Shown here: in pieces, positions 24,679-35,479 of the stretch
Numbering within the stretch: position 1 is the first letter of the stretch
How the letters are laid out: each line of letters opens with the position of its first letter
Source of the DNA: Pseudisothecium myosuroides
Lineage: Eukaryota > Streptophyta > Bryopsida > Hypnales > Lembophyllaceae
Assembly: GCA_951799445.1 (NCBI GenBank)
Contig: OX637295.1
Coordinates: 26,288,001-26,352,000, forward strand
Direction: 5' to 3'
Length of the DNA: 64,000 nucleotides
Made by a program: the position numbers and the translations under genes
Notes under the pieces: generated by a model
The model's input: the letters and a program-made list of their open reading frames with translations, nothing else
Told to the model about the DNA's origin: nothing
Database searches by the model: none

Positions 24679-25583
24679 TTAACCCCTAAAGGACCATTGT
24701 CAGTTCGGGGGACAAATGGGACTTGGGGTAGGTACCTATGGGCTGAAATTTTCTCCTAATTTTTCGAAATTTTTTGTGAACATGAAGAATTGAGAGAGGT
24801 ACGTGGCAGAAAAAAAAAATTGAAATCGGACCTTTGAGCGAGAAATTATGCCATTTCTTGGAATGCGTGGGGACGGGGGGCAGCAAAAAAAATTTGCAAA
24901 ATTTTGAATTTTTTTTTTAATATTTTTTTCTCATAGATTATATTTTTGTCTATCTAGAAAGCTTTGATTCATCTCATTTGGATTCGTCATGAGGAAATTA
25001 TGGACATTCTTGTTTTTCGGTCAGTTAGAGCATCTTCTTGAAAAAAATAACTTGTAGGATGCATTTCGGAATGCAATTTTTGTAATTTTTCAATTTTTTT
25101 TTTTGGAATGGTTTAGTTTACTTGCTAGAACAATCTCACCATTGGGATTAGTGCATTTTAATTCCATCTAAAATATATGAATATTTTAGATTTTCCTTCT
25201 ATCTTGTACTTACTTCTACTTAACAATTTTTTTAAGAATGATAATTAAGTTTTTTTGAATTTTTTTTTTCCTAGACTCTCAACTCAATTATCCACTATAA
25301 AGATTTAAAGCTCTAAATGCTGTAGTGCGAAAATTTTAAGTTAAAAATGTTTAAAGTCAAAAAATCTGGTCCCGCAATGTGCTAAAAAACTTATTTTTTC
25401 CACTTTAAAAGCAGATATCTTGCAATCTGTGCGGTTTCCACACATTCTCATACCAATTAGGTGTAAGATCCTACGGTTAGATGTGAACAAAAAACAATTA
25501 ATTTTTTTTTTACTCTTTGTTATAGAAATGGCAGTTTTGAGTGTTTTTTGGCAGAAAATAGGCCTCGGAACTTTAAGGGTTAA
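24679..25583 (+). mobile_element. TTAA-flanked element, 900-bp family, copy 1
   Basis: Starts TTAACCCCTAAAGGACCATT and ends GGAACTTTAAGGGTTAA. Its whole length matches 30267-31165 and, inverted, 31358-32286. No ORF spans it, so it is non-autonomous. A truncated relative follows directly. Confidence 0.8.
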
Positions 25584-26191
25584 TTGGATTATTGATGTGA
25601 CAATTATGGAGATTCTTGTTTGGGGGCAATCAATATATTTTTGAAAAAATAACTTGCAAGATTTAATTTTGAACCCAAACTTCAGATTTTCTAAGGAAAA
25701 AGTGGTCTACATGGTTGAGATTGATTTCTAATACAATCTCATTGCAAGGATTGACTTACTTAATTTTCAAGTTATTAACAATTTAGGTTTTCTTTCCATC
25801 TTGTACCTTCTTCAATTCTACCTAGGAAATTCTACCTAGGAAGTTCTTATTTTTGAATTTTTTTTTCTTGAGTTTCAATTCAATTCTCTTCTATATAGAT
25901 CTTATACTTCAAAATTTTGTATTGCCAAATCTTAAGTTGTAAAGATTGAAAGTCTAACAATCTAGTATGGAATAGAACAAAAAGGTTGTTGATATATTAC
26001 ATTCTACATGATTAGAGTTTATAAATTTTTGTCTAGGCATTTTTACACTAATAAAGTGCAAGATACTAAGGTTAAATATGCAATAAAATCAAAGTTAAAA
26101 AAAATTTACACTTTGCAATCAAAATCACCTTTTTGGAGCAGTTATTGCTTTTTGGGTAAAACATAATGAGTCATGGAACTTTAGGAGTTAA
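25584..26191 (+). mobile_element. 5'-truncated relative of the 900-bp TTAA family
   Basis: From ATTATGGAGATTCTTGTTTG to GGAACTTTAGGAGTTAA it follows the right two thirds of the 900-bp family, more diverged than copies 1-3. It shares the TTAA junction with copy 1, so copy 1 may have inserted at a TTAA inside this older element. Confidence 0.6.
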
Positions 26192-26468
26192 GAGCTATGA
26201 GACTATATCTCTTTCACTGTGGCTTTGAATTCTTGAAATTTGTCATCTTTGTTACAAATATAAATTACTTTGAATAACTAACAAGTTCAGCTAACAATGT
26301 TCCTCAAGGATACCTCATAATTGCAACTCAGTATAGAAAAAATGGTATGAGAAGGTGGTATAGCAAACTATGTTTAGGAGGGCTGGGGCAAACTCACCCC
26401 CTTGCTCGTCCTCCAAAAGTCATTCCAAGGGTGCATGTAAGAAAACAGACCCCCTATTTTGTACTTGA

Positions 26469-27294
26469 TTAACCTCTTTTTTATGAGCTACCCGTTCTCA
26501 AATTTTGAACTGTCCATTTCTATATTTTTAATTTTTTTTTAATTTTTTTCCAAAAAATAGACTACAATATGAATCTGATGGCGTTAGTTTCATCAAATTC
26601 CGAGTTAAACTCTGCCTTGTGGAATTTTTGAGAATTAAGTGGTGTAGTGTAGTTTATAACTCATTATTTTGGGTTTGGTTTGGGCATGGACTAAAAGTCA
26701 GTCAACCAATTTGGTTCTTACCCACCTCAAAAAGGTTAGATCTACCTCAAAAAAGGCAAGTCCAAGGAGTTTAAGGAGAAGACAAGTGTCCCATCTTTTT
26801 TTCTTTTACAAACACTACTCTCATTTCAGTAACCATCGTGCATTGCAAGCTCCACCATGAAAAATGCTTGGAATGTTATGAAGTCTTACATGTACATTCT
26901 TAACTCTTTTATCTTTTAGTGAGCACAAAAAGGATATCATTTTGAAATATTCTCACAAAGATAAGCCCCTTCAAAGTGCGCTGCCCTGTATTTCCATTAA
27001 CCCAAATAAAACTTTAAAACTTAAATATTTCCTAAACCGTGCGGTTAAATAATCTAAATTTTTTTGAGGTACTCACTCTTAATGTGAACTTCAAGATCCT
27101 ATGGTTACATTCTATTTAATCACAAGACAAAATGAGCAATTCAATTGCTCAAGTCTTTGGCAAGTTTAGAACTTTAAGATCCTATGGTTACATTCTATTT
27201 GTTCATAAGACAAAATGAGCAAACAAATTGCTCAAGTCTTTCGCAAGTTTAGCCCATTTTGAAAGTACCTTCTTGTTGGGTCATTAGGGGTTAA
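26469..27294. mobile_element. TTAA-flanked element nested in a repeat
   Basis: Left edge CTTGATTAACCTCTTTTTTA, right edge GGTCATTAGGGGTTAATTTA. The unfilled site lies at 50361-50380 (CTTGATTGATTTACC), with exactly four bases where this locus has TTAA-element-TTAA. The terminal repeats are poor, but the insertion is exact. Confidence 0.65.
27089..27252. repeat. Two-copy tandem repeat, about 82 bp
   Basis: Both units contain AGATCCTATGGTTACATTCT, CAAGACAAAATGAGCAA-like sequence and TTGCTCAAGTCTTT. They lie within the TTAA element at 26469-27294. Confidence 0.8.
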
Positions 27295-27469
27295 TTTATC
27301 TTCTACACCTTCTCTGGCTAATTTGAAACATCAAATTCCAAAAATTAATTCAAAATTTCCAAAATTTATCATGCGTGGCAAATAAAAAGTTCCCATATTT
27401 TTCCTGAGATAAAATTGGGGACAAACGAGGGGTGTGGTTTACCCCGGCCATGAGGGCGCGGCCTATGGT

Positions 27470-29400
27470 TCACCGTCCCTGAGTCCACGGTGGGGTGGCA
27501 TCACTTCCGGCCTCAGTAACCACCGGCCTCGTCAGTTTGCTGCTCAACACTGGCGACGCTCTGTGGAATGGATTGAGGCCCTGCTGTTCCGTGCCCTAGA
27601 TTGAGAGCGGGAACCAGAAAAGGATTTTAGGGTTACCACAGCGGCCGCCGCTGCGCATCTCCGCAGTGCCGTTAGTCTCACTACATCTATAAAGCTTAGA
27701 GCTTCGCTGCAGCGCTGACATTCTCCGACCTTTCTTCCATTTCCATTTTCCTGCAGTAGATTGTAGTTCTCGCATGGGTGTTCCTCGCATGCTCGTCGTC
27801 GAGTGGAAGTGCTGTAGTTTGCTCTTGGGTCCAGGCAGGAAGCTGATCTTTCGATCTGTACATGTGTTTTGTAGGTCAGTTTCAGTTTATCTCACTGATG
27901 TTTCTAGCTACAGGAAGCAGTGCACTGAATAATGAAGTGTGGTGAATAATGCGGCATTGCCTTTGCTAAACTCTGTCGGCTGGTAACCCCTGCTCTTTCT
28001 TTCATTCTTTTTTGGCGGAGCTCTGGTTCGAATCATGCTTTTGGTGGGTCGATCATTCAGACGAACGATCGGTCATGTTTCGGATGAGGTCTGTAACACC
28101 TGATGTGGTTTGAAACCACGATGGAGGAATAAATAATTTAATGAACTTCTCTGACGGATCTTAGATAATACGTAGTACCAAACTTCTGTTCGACCTGATT
28201 ATATGTGTATCGATTAGGGAGTGTTCAGTACGTACGTACTTTGCCTAACTGCAAAGTTCCATGCATTCGCTGCTTCCGTCAGCAGAGTGCCCATCCTTTG
28301 CACACATGAGACGTAGCCTCCTGTGGAAAAAGCTCCTTGTAAGTGAAACCTTATATCAAGCTTGAACACCGCCATTTGCGTCTGTCGCAGTGGTATGTAC
28401 CATGAGGCTGAAATTCTAGCTTAGAAGTTAATAATGATCTGCAGGGTATCTAACGATTCGTAGCTTCAATAGCGGTTGTAAAGGTTCCCAATGATGATAA
28501 TTTCCATGCTAATCCTGATCATGTGATGAGAAACCGGTCTCTTGATTGAGGGAACCTGTAGCATGCAACTAGCCACCGGGATTGTATGCATTTCAGGTCT
28601 TTCCATCTACGTTTCACAAAATTGAATGCCAGTGCAGCAACTAATTGTCCCGGAAGTGCCGACTAATTGTCCTGACCTACGCACGAATATTTCATCACTT
28701 GTAAGATGTAATCAGTCAACTTACTGCAACTGAAAGCTACAATTTGAGAAGCACAAAAATTCTCAAGGACTTGGCATTAACCCTCCATCTTCCGACAGAC
28801 CGTCATTTTGGTTGACTGAGGAATTTTCAAGAGATTGGATCCTTTCATGCTGCCCATCTGGATACTCATATCTTTCGAAACGCCTGCTTAGTAGAAGCAT
28901 CAAATCTTTCTGGGCACTTGAATGTCACAGTTCTGGAACGTTATAACATTGAATACTGTCCCATGCTCAATCCCTAAGATGGACTGACCTAAAAGTAAAA
29001 CTTTATCAAGATCTGCAGATCTTGAAGGCAGATAAAGAATACAATGATATGTGCTTGTTAGGAAATGGTTTAGGGAACCAACAATATTGGTTTCTTAATT
29101 GTCCGAGCTTGTGTGAATAGAATACGAATATGTGGAAACAACTATGTAGATGCACCTATTGTGGACCATAGATTGATAAACAAGTGGTCATAAGAACGCC
29201 CAAGTGCTCATGGAAACATCCAAAAGCTAGAAACATCCAAAAGCAACAAATTCTAAGCTTGTATCACTCACAAAAGATTAGCCAATGTAAAACTTGCCCT
29301 CATGATCATAACAACTTCCTGTAACCCCAACTATTTGCTTTGCATCCAGCTATGCTTGGATTTAGGTCATTTTTTAGATGTTACTAAATGACTCATGTTA
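27470..29400. other. GC-richer region without a recognisable gene
   Basis: The first 95 bp match the decayed coding fragment at 12755-12855 (GTAACCACCG, CTTCCGG). The rest, to about 28900, has gene-like base composition but only short open frames and no protein motif I know. It might be leader sequence of a gene, a non-coding RNA or a dead gene. Confidence 0.3.
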
Positions 29401-29418
29401 CTTTTAGGTATGTCTACC

Positions 29419-30229
29419 TTAACCTTTAAATGCCCAAGCATTTTCAAGTGTGTTTTGACTATGAAAAAAAAACATTGGCTTATAGAAAATCCCAATGAGG
29501 CAAATTGTATTTTTTTCAAAATCTAACCGTATAGATGTTTAAAGAGCTTGATTATTAGTATGCATACCAATTTTGAGTGCAAAATTGCATAGGAGTTGTG
29601 AGATTATAACAAGAGAAGTGTATGCTTTCTATTTTTAGTATGGTGCCCTCCCCACAATGTTTTAGAAATTTGCATATAAAAGTTTTTTGGGATGGGAAGT
29701 GACATGAACAACCACAAATAATGTTAGCACACTAAAATGCACTTTCAAAAAACTTAATTTCACATGAAAAGCTGTCAAACTTATCACACAATCCACCTTG
29801 CAATTGGTGAAATGCAATTCTTTTTAGAAGTATAATAATCGCAAATAACTCCAAATCAACACTTGCATGTTTAAATTTTCAATGGTGAAAATCATGAAAA
29901 CACTTTACTCTTTCTATTGGGACCATTTTCAAAGCAAATGGATAGGTACAAGTTTTTAGATCTCAAATCAATTGAAATTGGCAAAAGTTGAGAAATGAAG
30001 TAAAATTAGGAAGCTTTACTCTTTCACTAATAGACATATATGGCTTTGAAGACCTCTCAAAAATCAAATGTTTACCTTTTGCAGTGAAAAATGAAAGTTT
30101 TCAATAATTAATCCTAAAAACTACCAATTTTTTTTTTAAAAACAGTCAAACGAATTTAACTGCCCATACCAAAATGAGCCTAAAATTTTAGATCAATAAT
30201 ATATGGTCGCTCAAGCAGTTAAGGGTTAA
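29419..30229. mobile_element. TTAA-flanked element, AAATGCCCAAG end type
   Basis: Starts TTAACCTTTAAATGCCCAAG and ends GCAGTTAAGGGTTAA. The left end resembles those at 30226 and 38687 (TTAACCCCTAAATGCCCAAG). It abuts the next element directly at a TTAA. No coding frame. Confidence 0.55.
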
Positions 30230-30266
30230 ATGCCCAAGGCCTTTTTAGAGCTATTTGGAATTGGCT

Positions 30267-31165
30267 TTAACCCCTAAAGGACCGTTGTCCCTTCAGGGGA
30301 CAAATGCGTTTTTGGGCAGGTACCTACAGGCTGAAATTTTCTCTTGATTTTTTGAAACTTTTTGTAAACATGAAGAATTGAGAGAGGTGCTTGGCAGGAA
30401 AAAAAAAATTTGAAATCGGACCTTTGAGCGAGAAATATGCCATTTCTTGGAATGCGTGGGGACGGAGGGCAGCAAAAAAAATTTGCAAAATTTTGAATTT
30501 TTTTTTAAAATATTTTTTTTCTCATAGATTATATTTTTGTCTATTTGGAAAGCTTTGATTCATTTCATTTGGATTTGTTATGAGGAAGTTATGGACATTC
30601 TTGTTTTTCGGGCAGTTAGAACATCTTCGGAATGCAATTTTTGTAATTTTTCAATTATTTTTTTTTGGAATGGTTTAATTTACTTGCTAGAACAATCTCA
30701 CCATTGGAATTAGTGCATTTTAATTCCATCTAAAATATATGAATATTTTAGATTTTCCTTCTATCTTGTACCTACTTCTACTTAACAATTTTTTTAAGAA
30801 TGATAATTAAGTTTTTTTGAATTTTTTTTTCCTAGACTCTCAACTCAATTCTCCACTATAAAGATTTAAAGCTCAAAACGCTATAGTGCAAAAATTTTAA
30901 GTTAAAAATGTTTAAAGTCAAAAAATCTGGTCCCGCAATGTGCTGAAAATTTTATTTTTTCCACTTTAAACGCAGATATCTTGCAATCTTGGCCGTCAAA
31001 AATTCTGAAATTTTTTCCACACATTCTCATACCAATTAGGTGTAAGATCCTACGATTAGATGTGGAAAAAAAAAACAATTTTAATTTTTTTTTACTTTTT
31101 GCTATGGAAATGGCAGTTTTGAGTGTTTTTTTGCAAAAATAAGGCCTTGGTCCTTTAGGGGTTAA
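30267..31165 (+). mobile_element. TTAA-flanked element, 900-bp family, copy 2
   Basis: Starts TTAACCCCTAAAGGACCGTT and ends TTGGTCCTTTAGGGGTTAA, the best preserved terminal repeats of the family. The unfilled site is at 38728-38745 (TTTGCTCTGAATTGAAC). Non-coding. Confidence 0.85.
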
Positions 31166-31357
31166 ATTGAACAAAAAGCTAATATTTTAATAAGTTTTTT
31201 CAAATTTTTTTGAATTGTAACCATACACATTTAAACTAGACATGTTAGATATCAAGTAGGAAAAGAAAACACAATATCTTTTATGGAATGAAAGATTACA
31301 ATGCTTGATTACAAGGTTGTGAAAATTGTGAAAATTGTGAAAGTGATTCAAAGTCTT

Positions 31358-32286
31358 TTAACCCCTAAAGGACCAAGGCCTTTTTTCTGCCAAAAAACAC
31401 TCAAAATCGCCATATCTATAGCAAAGAGTAAAAAAAATTGAAAATTGTTTTTTTTTCACATCTAACCGTAGGATCTTACACCTAACTAGTATGAGAGTGT
31501 GTGGAAAAAATTTCAGAATTTTTGACCGCACAAATTGCAAGATATCTGCATTGAAAGTGAAAAAAACAAGTTTTTCAACACATTGCAGGACTAGATTTTT
31601 TGACTTTGAACATTTCTAACTTAAATTTTTTGCACTACAGAGTTTTGAACTTTAAATCTTTATGGTGGGAATTGAATTGAGAGTCTAGGGGAAAAAAAAC
31701 TCAAAAAAACTTAATTATCATTCTTAAGAAAAATTTTAAGTAGAAGTAGGTACGAGATAGAAGGAAAATCTAAAATATTCATATATTTTAGATGGAATTA
31801 AAATGCACTAATCCCAATGGTGAGATTTTCTAGCAAGTAAAATAAACCATGCAAAAAAAGAATTTTTAAATTTTTAAAAATTGCATTCAGAAATGAATCC
31901 TTTAAGTTATTTTTTTAAAGAAGATGCTCTAACTGCCAAAAAAACAAGAATGTCCATAACTTTCTCATAACATATCCAAATGAAATGAATCAAAGCTTTC
32001 CAGATAGGCAAAAATATAATCTATGAAAACAAATATTAAAAAAAATTCAAATTTTTGTCCATTTTTTTTGCTGCCCAGACTGCCCCCTGTCCCCTGTTTT
32101 GAGCTTATTTGGTCATAACTTTTGTTCCCGGGCATTGATTGTGAAAAAAATTATATTCTCACAAAGCTTATTAGTTTTTCTATCTCCAAAAAAAGTTTCA
32201 AAAAATCACAACAAAATTTCAGCCCGTAGGTACTTGCCCGAAAACGCATTTGTCTCCCGAAGAGACAACGGTCCGTTAGGGGTTAA
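31358..32286 (-). mobile_element. TTAA-flanked element, 900-bp family, copy 3 (inverted)
   Basis: Opposite orientation to copy 2 and only 192 bp from it, in the same host repeat. Edges TTAACCCCTAAAGGACCAAG and CGGTCCGTTAGGGGTTAA. Together with copy 2 it forms a long inverted repeat with a short spacer. Confidence 0.85.
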
Positions 32287-32443
32287 TCTTCTTTCCACAT
32301 ATGAAATCTAAAATTGAGCTCACAAAAAAAATATGAGATGAAGGGACATAACATGCAAATTTCCAATCAATTTACAACTTCTCAAAATCTACTCTACAAT
32401 TTTTCAAAGTGAACTTCTAATGTGATTTTTTTTCCAAAATCTA

Positions 32444-32688
32444 CACTAAATAGTGAAATTAGATTGCCCACACTATTTTTTTGACCATTGATACTATATA
32501 AATATTTACTATTACTATACAAGAATGGAGTCAATGGACTACTTTTGAGTTAGATATTATTGTAATTGGGATTGATGAACTTCTATGTGTACAACGGGAA
32601 ATATTTGTAGAAGTATTTGTTAAAGTAATTTTTTGGGGGTAGGGCAACCTATATAATTGTTAAGGCAACCTAATTTCAATATTTAGTG
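32444..32688. mobile_element. TA-flanked MITE, CACTAAATAGTG family, copy 3
   Basis: Ends CACTAAATAGTGAAATTAGA and CCTAATTTCAATATTTAGTG, flanked by TA at 32442-32443 and 32689-32690. The related host repeat at 39024-39045 reads GATCTAGTGTATTTGAGG without it, which confirms a TA duplication on insertion. Confidence 0.85.
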
Positions 32689-32897
32689 TAGTGTATTTGA
32701 GGCTTATTTCTGAAGAGCCCTCAATACAAGAAAATTATGATTTGCAATGCACACCCTTGTACAAAATCTTGAATAGGAAACTAAAATAGAAAACTAAAAA
32801 ACAGTCATTTTCAAAATCAAATTTTTGATGCTAAAACTAGACTCCAAAAAAATTCATCTAAAAAATTATTAAAAATAGTAACTTGATTAGGTTTTAT

Positions 32898-33618
32898 TTA
32901 ACCCTGTAAAGACCTCGTGGACTAGAGTGGTCCAATGGATGATAAAGAATCCTTCTATATAAGACAAAAGTACTATAGGTATGTCCTTAGTCTGTAGGTA
33001 TGTTCATCATCTGTGGAATTTGCGTGAAAAATTTCTGCACAATAGTTTGACCTTCAATGACTGCTTTTTGGGTTCTTTTAGGTAGATAATTCACACTAAA
33101 TGAAGGTTTTGCACAATAGTTTGACCTTCAATGAGTGCTTTTTGGGTTCTTTTAGGTAGATAATTCACACTATACATGAAAATGAAGGTTCTGAACAATA
33201 GTTTGACCTTCAATGAGTGCTTTTGGGTTCTTTTAGGTAGATAATTCACACTATACATAAAAATGAAGGTTTTGCACAATAGTTGGACCTTCAATGAGTG
33301 CTTCTGGATTCTTTAAGGTAGTGCACAATAATTTGACCTTCAATGAGTGCTTTTGGGTTCTTTTAGGTAGATAATTCACACTATACATGAAAATGAAGGT
33401 TTTGCACAATAGTTGGACCTTCAATGAGTGCTTTTGGATTCTTTAAGGTAGTGAATTAGCCCATCCTTAAGGAGTTAATCCTGACGTAGCCTCCTGTGAC
33501 TAAGTTAACCACTAAAATTCTTTGATTATTGAACCAATAGCTGTATTCTCTTTTTTTACAATTAACAATGAAGTTATCCATCGGACCACTTTGGCTTGCA
33601 ATGTCTTTATAGGGTTAA
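32898..33618. mobile_element. TTAA-flanked element with internal minisatellite
   Basis: Starts TTAACCCTGTAAAGACCTCG and ends AATGTCTTTATAGGGTTAA. GGACCACT-like motifs near both ends extend the inverted repeat. A partial copy of the right part lies at about 50170-50290. The middle holds a tandem array. Confidence 0.7.
33036..33460. repeat. Minisatellite, about 80-bp units, six partial copies
   Basis: Each unit contains TTTGACCTTCAATGAGTGCT or a close variant, followed by TTCTTTTAGGTAGATAATTC. One unit is shortened. Single units of the same kind (opposite strand) sit in the small TTAA element at 13710 and near 54358. Confidence 0.85.
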
Positions 33619-33639
33619 CTTCAAAATTTTGTCGACACT

Positions 33640-35460
33640 AGAATTTGGGGCCTCAGACGTTTAGGGGTTATTCGTAGTTGACAAAATTAGACACTAAAAG
33701 ATAGAAGTACAATCAAACTGTAAAGATAGAGTTGGAATTTTATTTAAATTTGTAGAACATGAAAAGGGAGTTTTCCTTACATTAGGGGTTGTCATACCTT
33801 CTCTAAGAATGAAACTTCTATGAAAAATCAGAAGTTGTAGAGTGAATAAGAGGAGCCAATAGGGAGCCATTCTTCATGAAGGTCATAACATTCTTAACTG
33901 CCTCGATTCTCTCCCCTTGGTGGAAGTATCATTTGCTCCAAGATACCTTGGAAAAATTAAGTTATAATGTCAAGGAAACTATTGCCTGGCCAGTTGTCCA
34001 GGTTCGTGTGAGCTAGTCGTCCAACATTGAATTTCAAAAGAGTGGGTATATAAACTTGCAAAGTTTCAATGGCTGGGGGCTCCCCCTTTCAGGGGGAGCA
34101 AAAGGAAACCTCTCAGCATTGGTGAACAATGTTATGGCATGACACCCCTTTTGTGTCTTGTGGAGAATGAGAAATGGATTCACTTGCGATAATTTTCCGC
34201 AGTAATAGTTCGATCAGACAGTCAAAACGATCATGGCCCGCAGGTTGCACTGATCTATATGGTCATTCTTCAGTTGGCACTGATTTTAGACAAAGAATCT
34301 TCTCTTTTTGAACTAAAGAAACAAACCAGCTATCCTCGTTCTCTATTGGATGACAAATCTTTTTCTTGTGAACTCAAGATAGATAGACAAGCCAGCTATC
34401 CTCATTCTCCGTCGACGCTGTACGTCACCCTAATCCGATGACCGATCTTCTCTCTTAGGATTTCGCAGCATCGCAGGTGCTCGCAAGTGTTGCTCGTCGC
34501 TTGTAAGTTAGTGCAGGATGGGTGTGTTGCTCGACTTCACACAGCCGCTACCTACGCGAGCTCTCTAGCAACAGCGCTCTCCACCGACAACGAGGGTAAA
34601 ATCGGCAGCGGAAACTACCCCAAATCGACAGCAGAGGGATAAAACTAGCGGGAGCACGATGAAAACTTCACTCGGGAAATCTTTTCCACACTCCTCTGAA
34701 GACTGAGCACGGGGAGAAGGTGTGACACCCTTATTCGCAATTTTCGGTGAATAAGACAAAGTTTCCAAGGCAAGGTTTCGTACAATTGTACTAAACTTCA
34801 ATCGATACCCTCTTAAGCGTCATAATTTTGAATTTGTGACATCTGTTGTGACCAAGCACTCCTTGCAATGTAATTTACAGATTCAAATTTGAGAAAATCA
34901 GTACATGTGACAAGTTTTCAGAGTGGAATCTAGGACGGCAAGGGAAATTGCAAACCGATATGGCAGCACAAACACCAATACTAATGCTTAACAGACCATC
35001 TCCACTGGAAAAAAGTGGATATCTTAAGAACAAGTAGTGTGAATCTTCAGAGAAAGTCTAAACTTTCAGAAACGATAGACCCTTTTGAACGGCCATGGAT
35101 CACACCTACGTAACTCAATTGAAAAAACAAAGGCAGGAAGGCACCTTATTGTGGATTCATTGACCCAAAATTACACTACAACGATTCACATGAGGATCAT
35201 GACATGGTCATTCAACCAGCCTTATGAAAAGGGTGGTAAATGTGTCACTCATCACTGACAACGACGTAATGAAGCGACAACCCTTTCAAACCTAGTGGCG
35301 CAATGACCAGCCGTGTGTAGTTCACCGTACCAGGCAAGCGTAAAATCCAAACACGTATTCCAGATCCAGGCAATGCAATCCTGTCCCAACTCTAAACTTC
35401 GGATGAAATGCAGCTAATAAAAGAGTCCAGCCTCTGGTAATGCACCAACAACATCGCTAA
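33640..35460. other. Intergenic DNA, unassigned
   Basis: AT-rich to about 34200, then more balanced. A roughly 63-bp near-tandem repeat at 34285-34410 contains ACAAACCAGCTATCCTC and ACAAGCCAGCTATCCTC. No convincing ORF with an ATG. The part next to 35460 may be the 3' untranslated region of the following minus-strand gene. Confidence 0.4.
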
Positions 35461-35479
35461 ATTCGGTTGGCAATCAAGT

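Larger units (their letters stand above)
26383..27447. repeat. Host repeat related to 50288-50507, split by a TTAA element
   Basis: The left piece (26383-26468, with AAGTCATTCCAAGGGTGCA and CCCCCTATTTTG) and the right piece (27295-27447, with ATGCGTGGCAAATAAAAAG) are both present without interruption at 50288-50507. Ends with GGGG/CCCC and GAACT-like motifs suggest it is itself a MITE, related inside to the Mutator-like elements at 38405, 41702 and 42448. Confidence 0.6.
30226..32897 (+). mobile_element. Older host element interrupted by three later insertions
   Basis: Pieces at 30226-30266, 31166-31357, 32287-32441 and 32691-32897 read together as one sequence that follows 38687-39045: ATGCCCAAGGCC, then ATTGAACAAAAAG, then AATATGAGATGAAGG, then GTGTATTTGAGGCTT. 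Between them lie two 900-bp TTAA elements and one TA-flanked MITE. It is probably itself a member of the TTAA group (left end TTAA...AAATGCCCAAGG). Confidence 0.65.

Noticed and set aside
27470..28900. A protein-coding gene suggested by base composition
   Set aside because: No frame longer than about 65 codons, no motif and no paired splice sites that extend a frame; left as unassigned.
33036..33460. CRISPR-like array
   Set aside because: Units are contiguous, about 80 bp and nearly identical, without unique spacers; it is a minisatellite in plant DNA.
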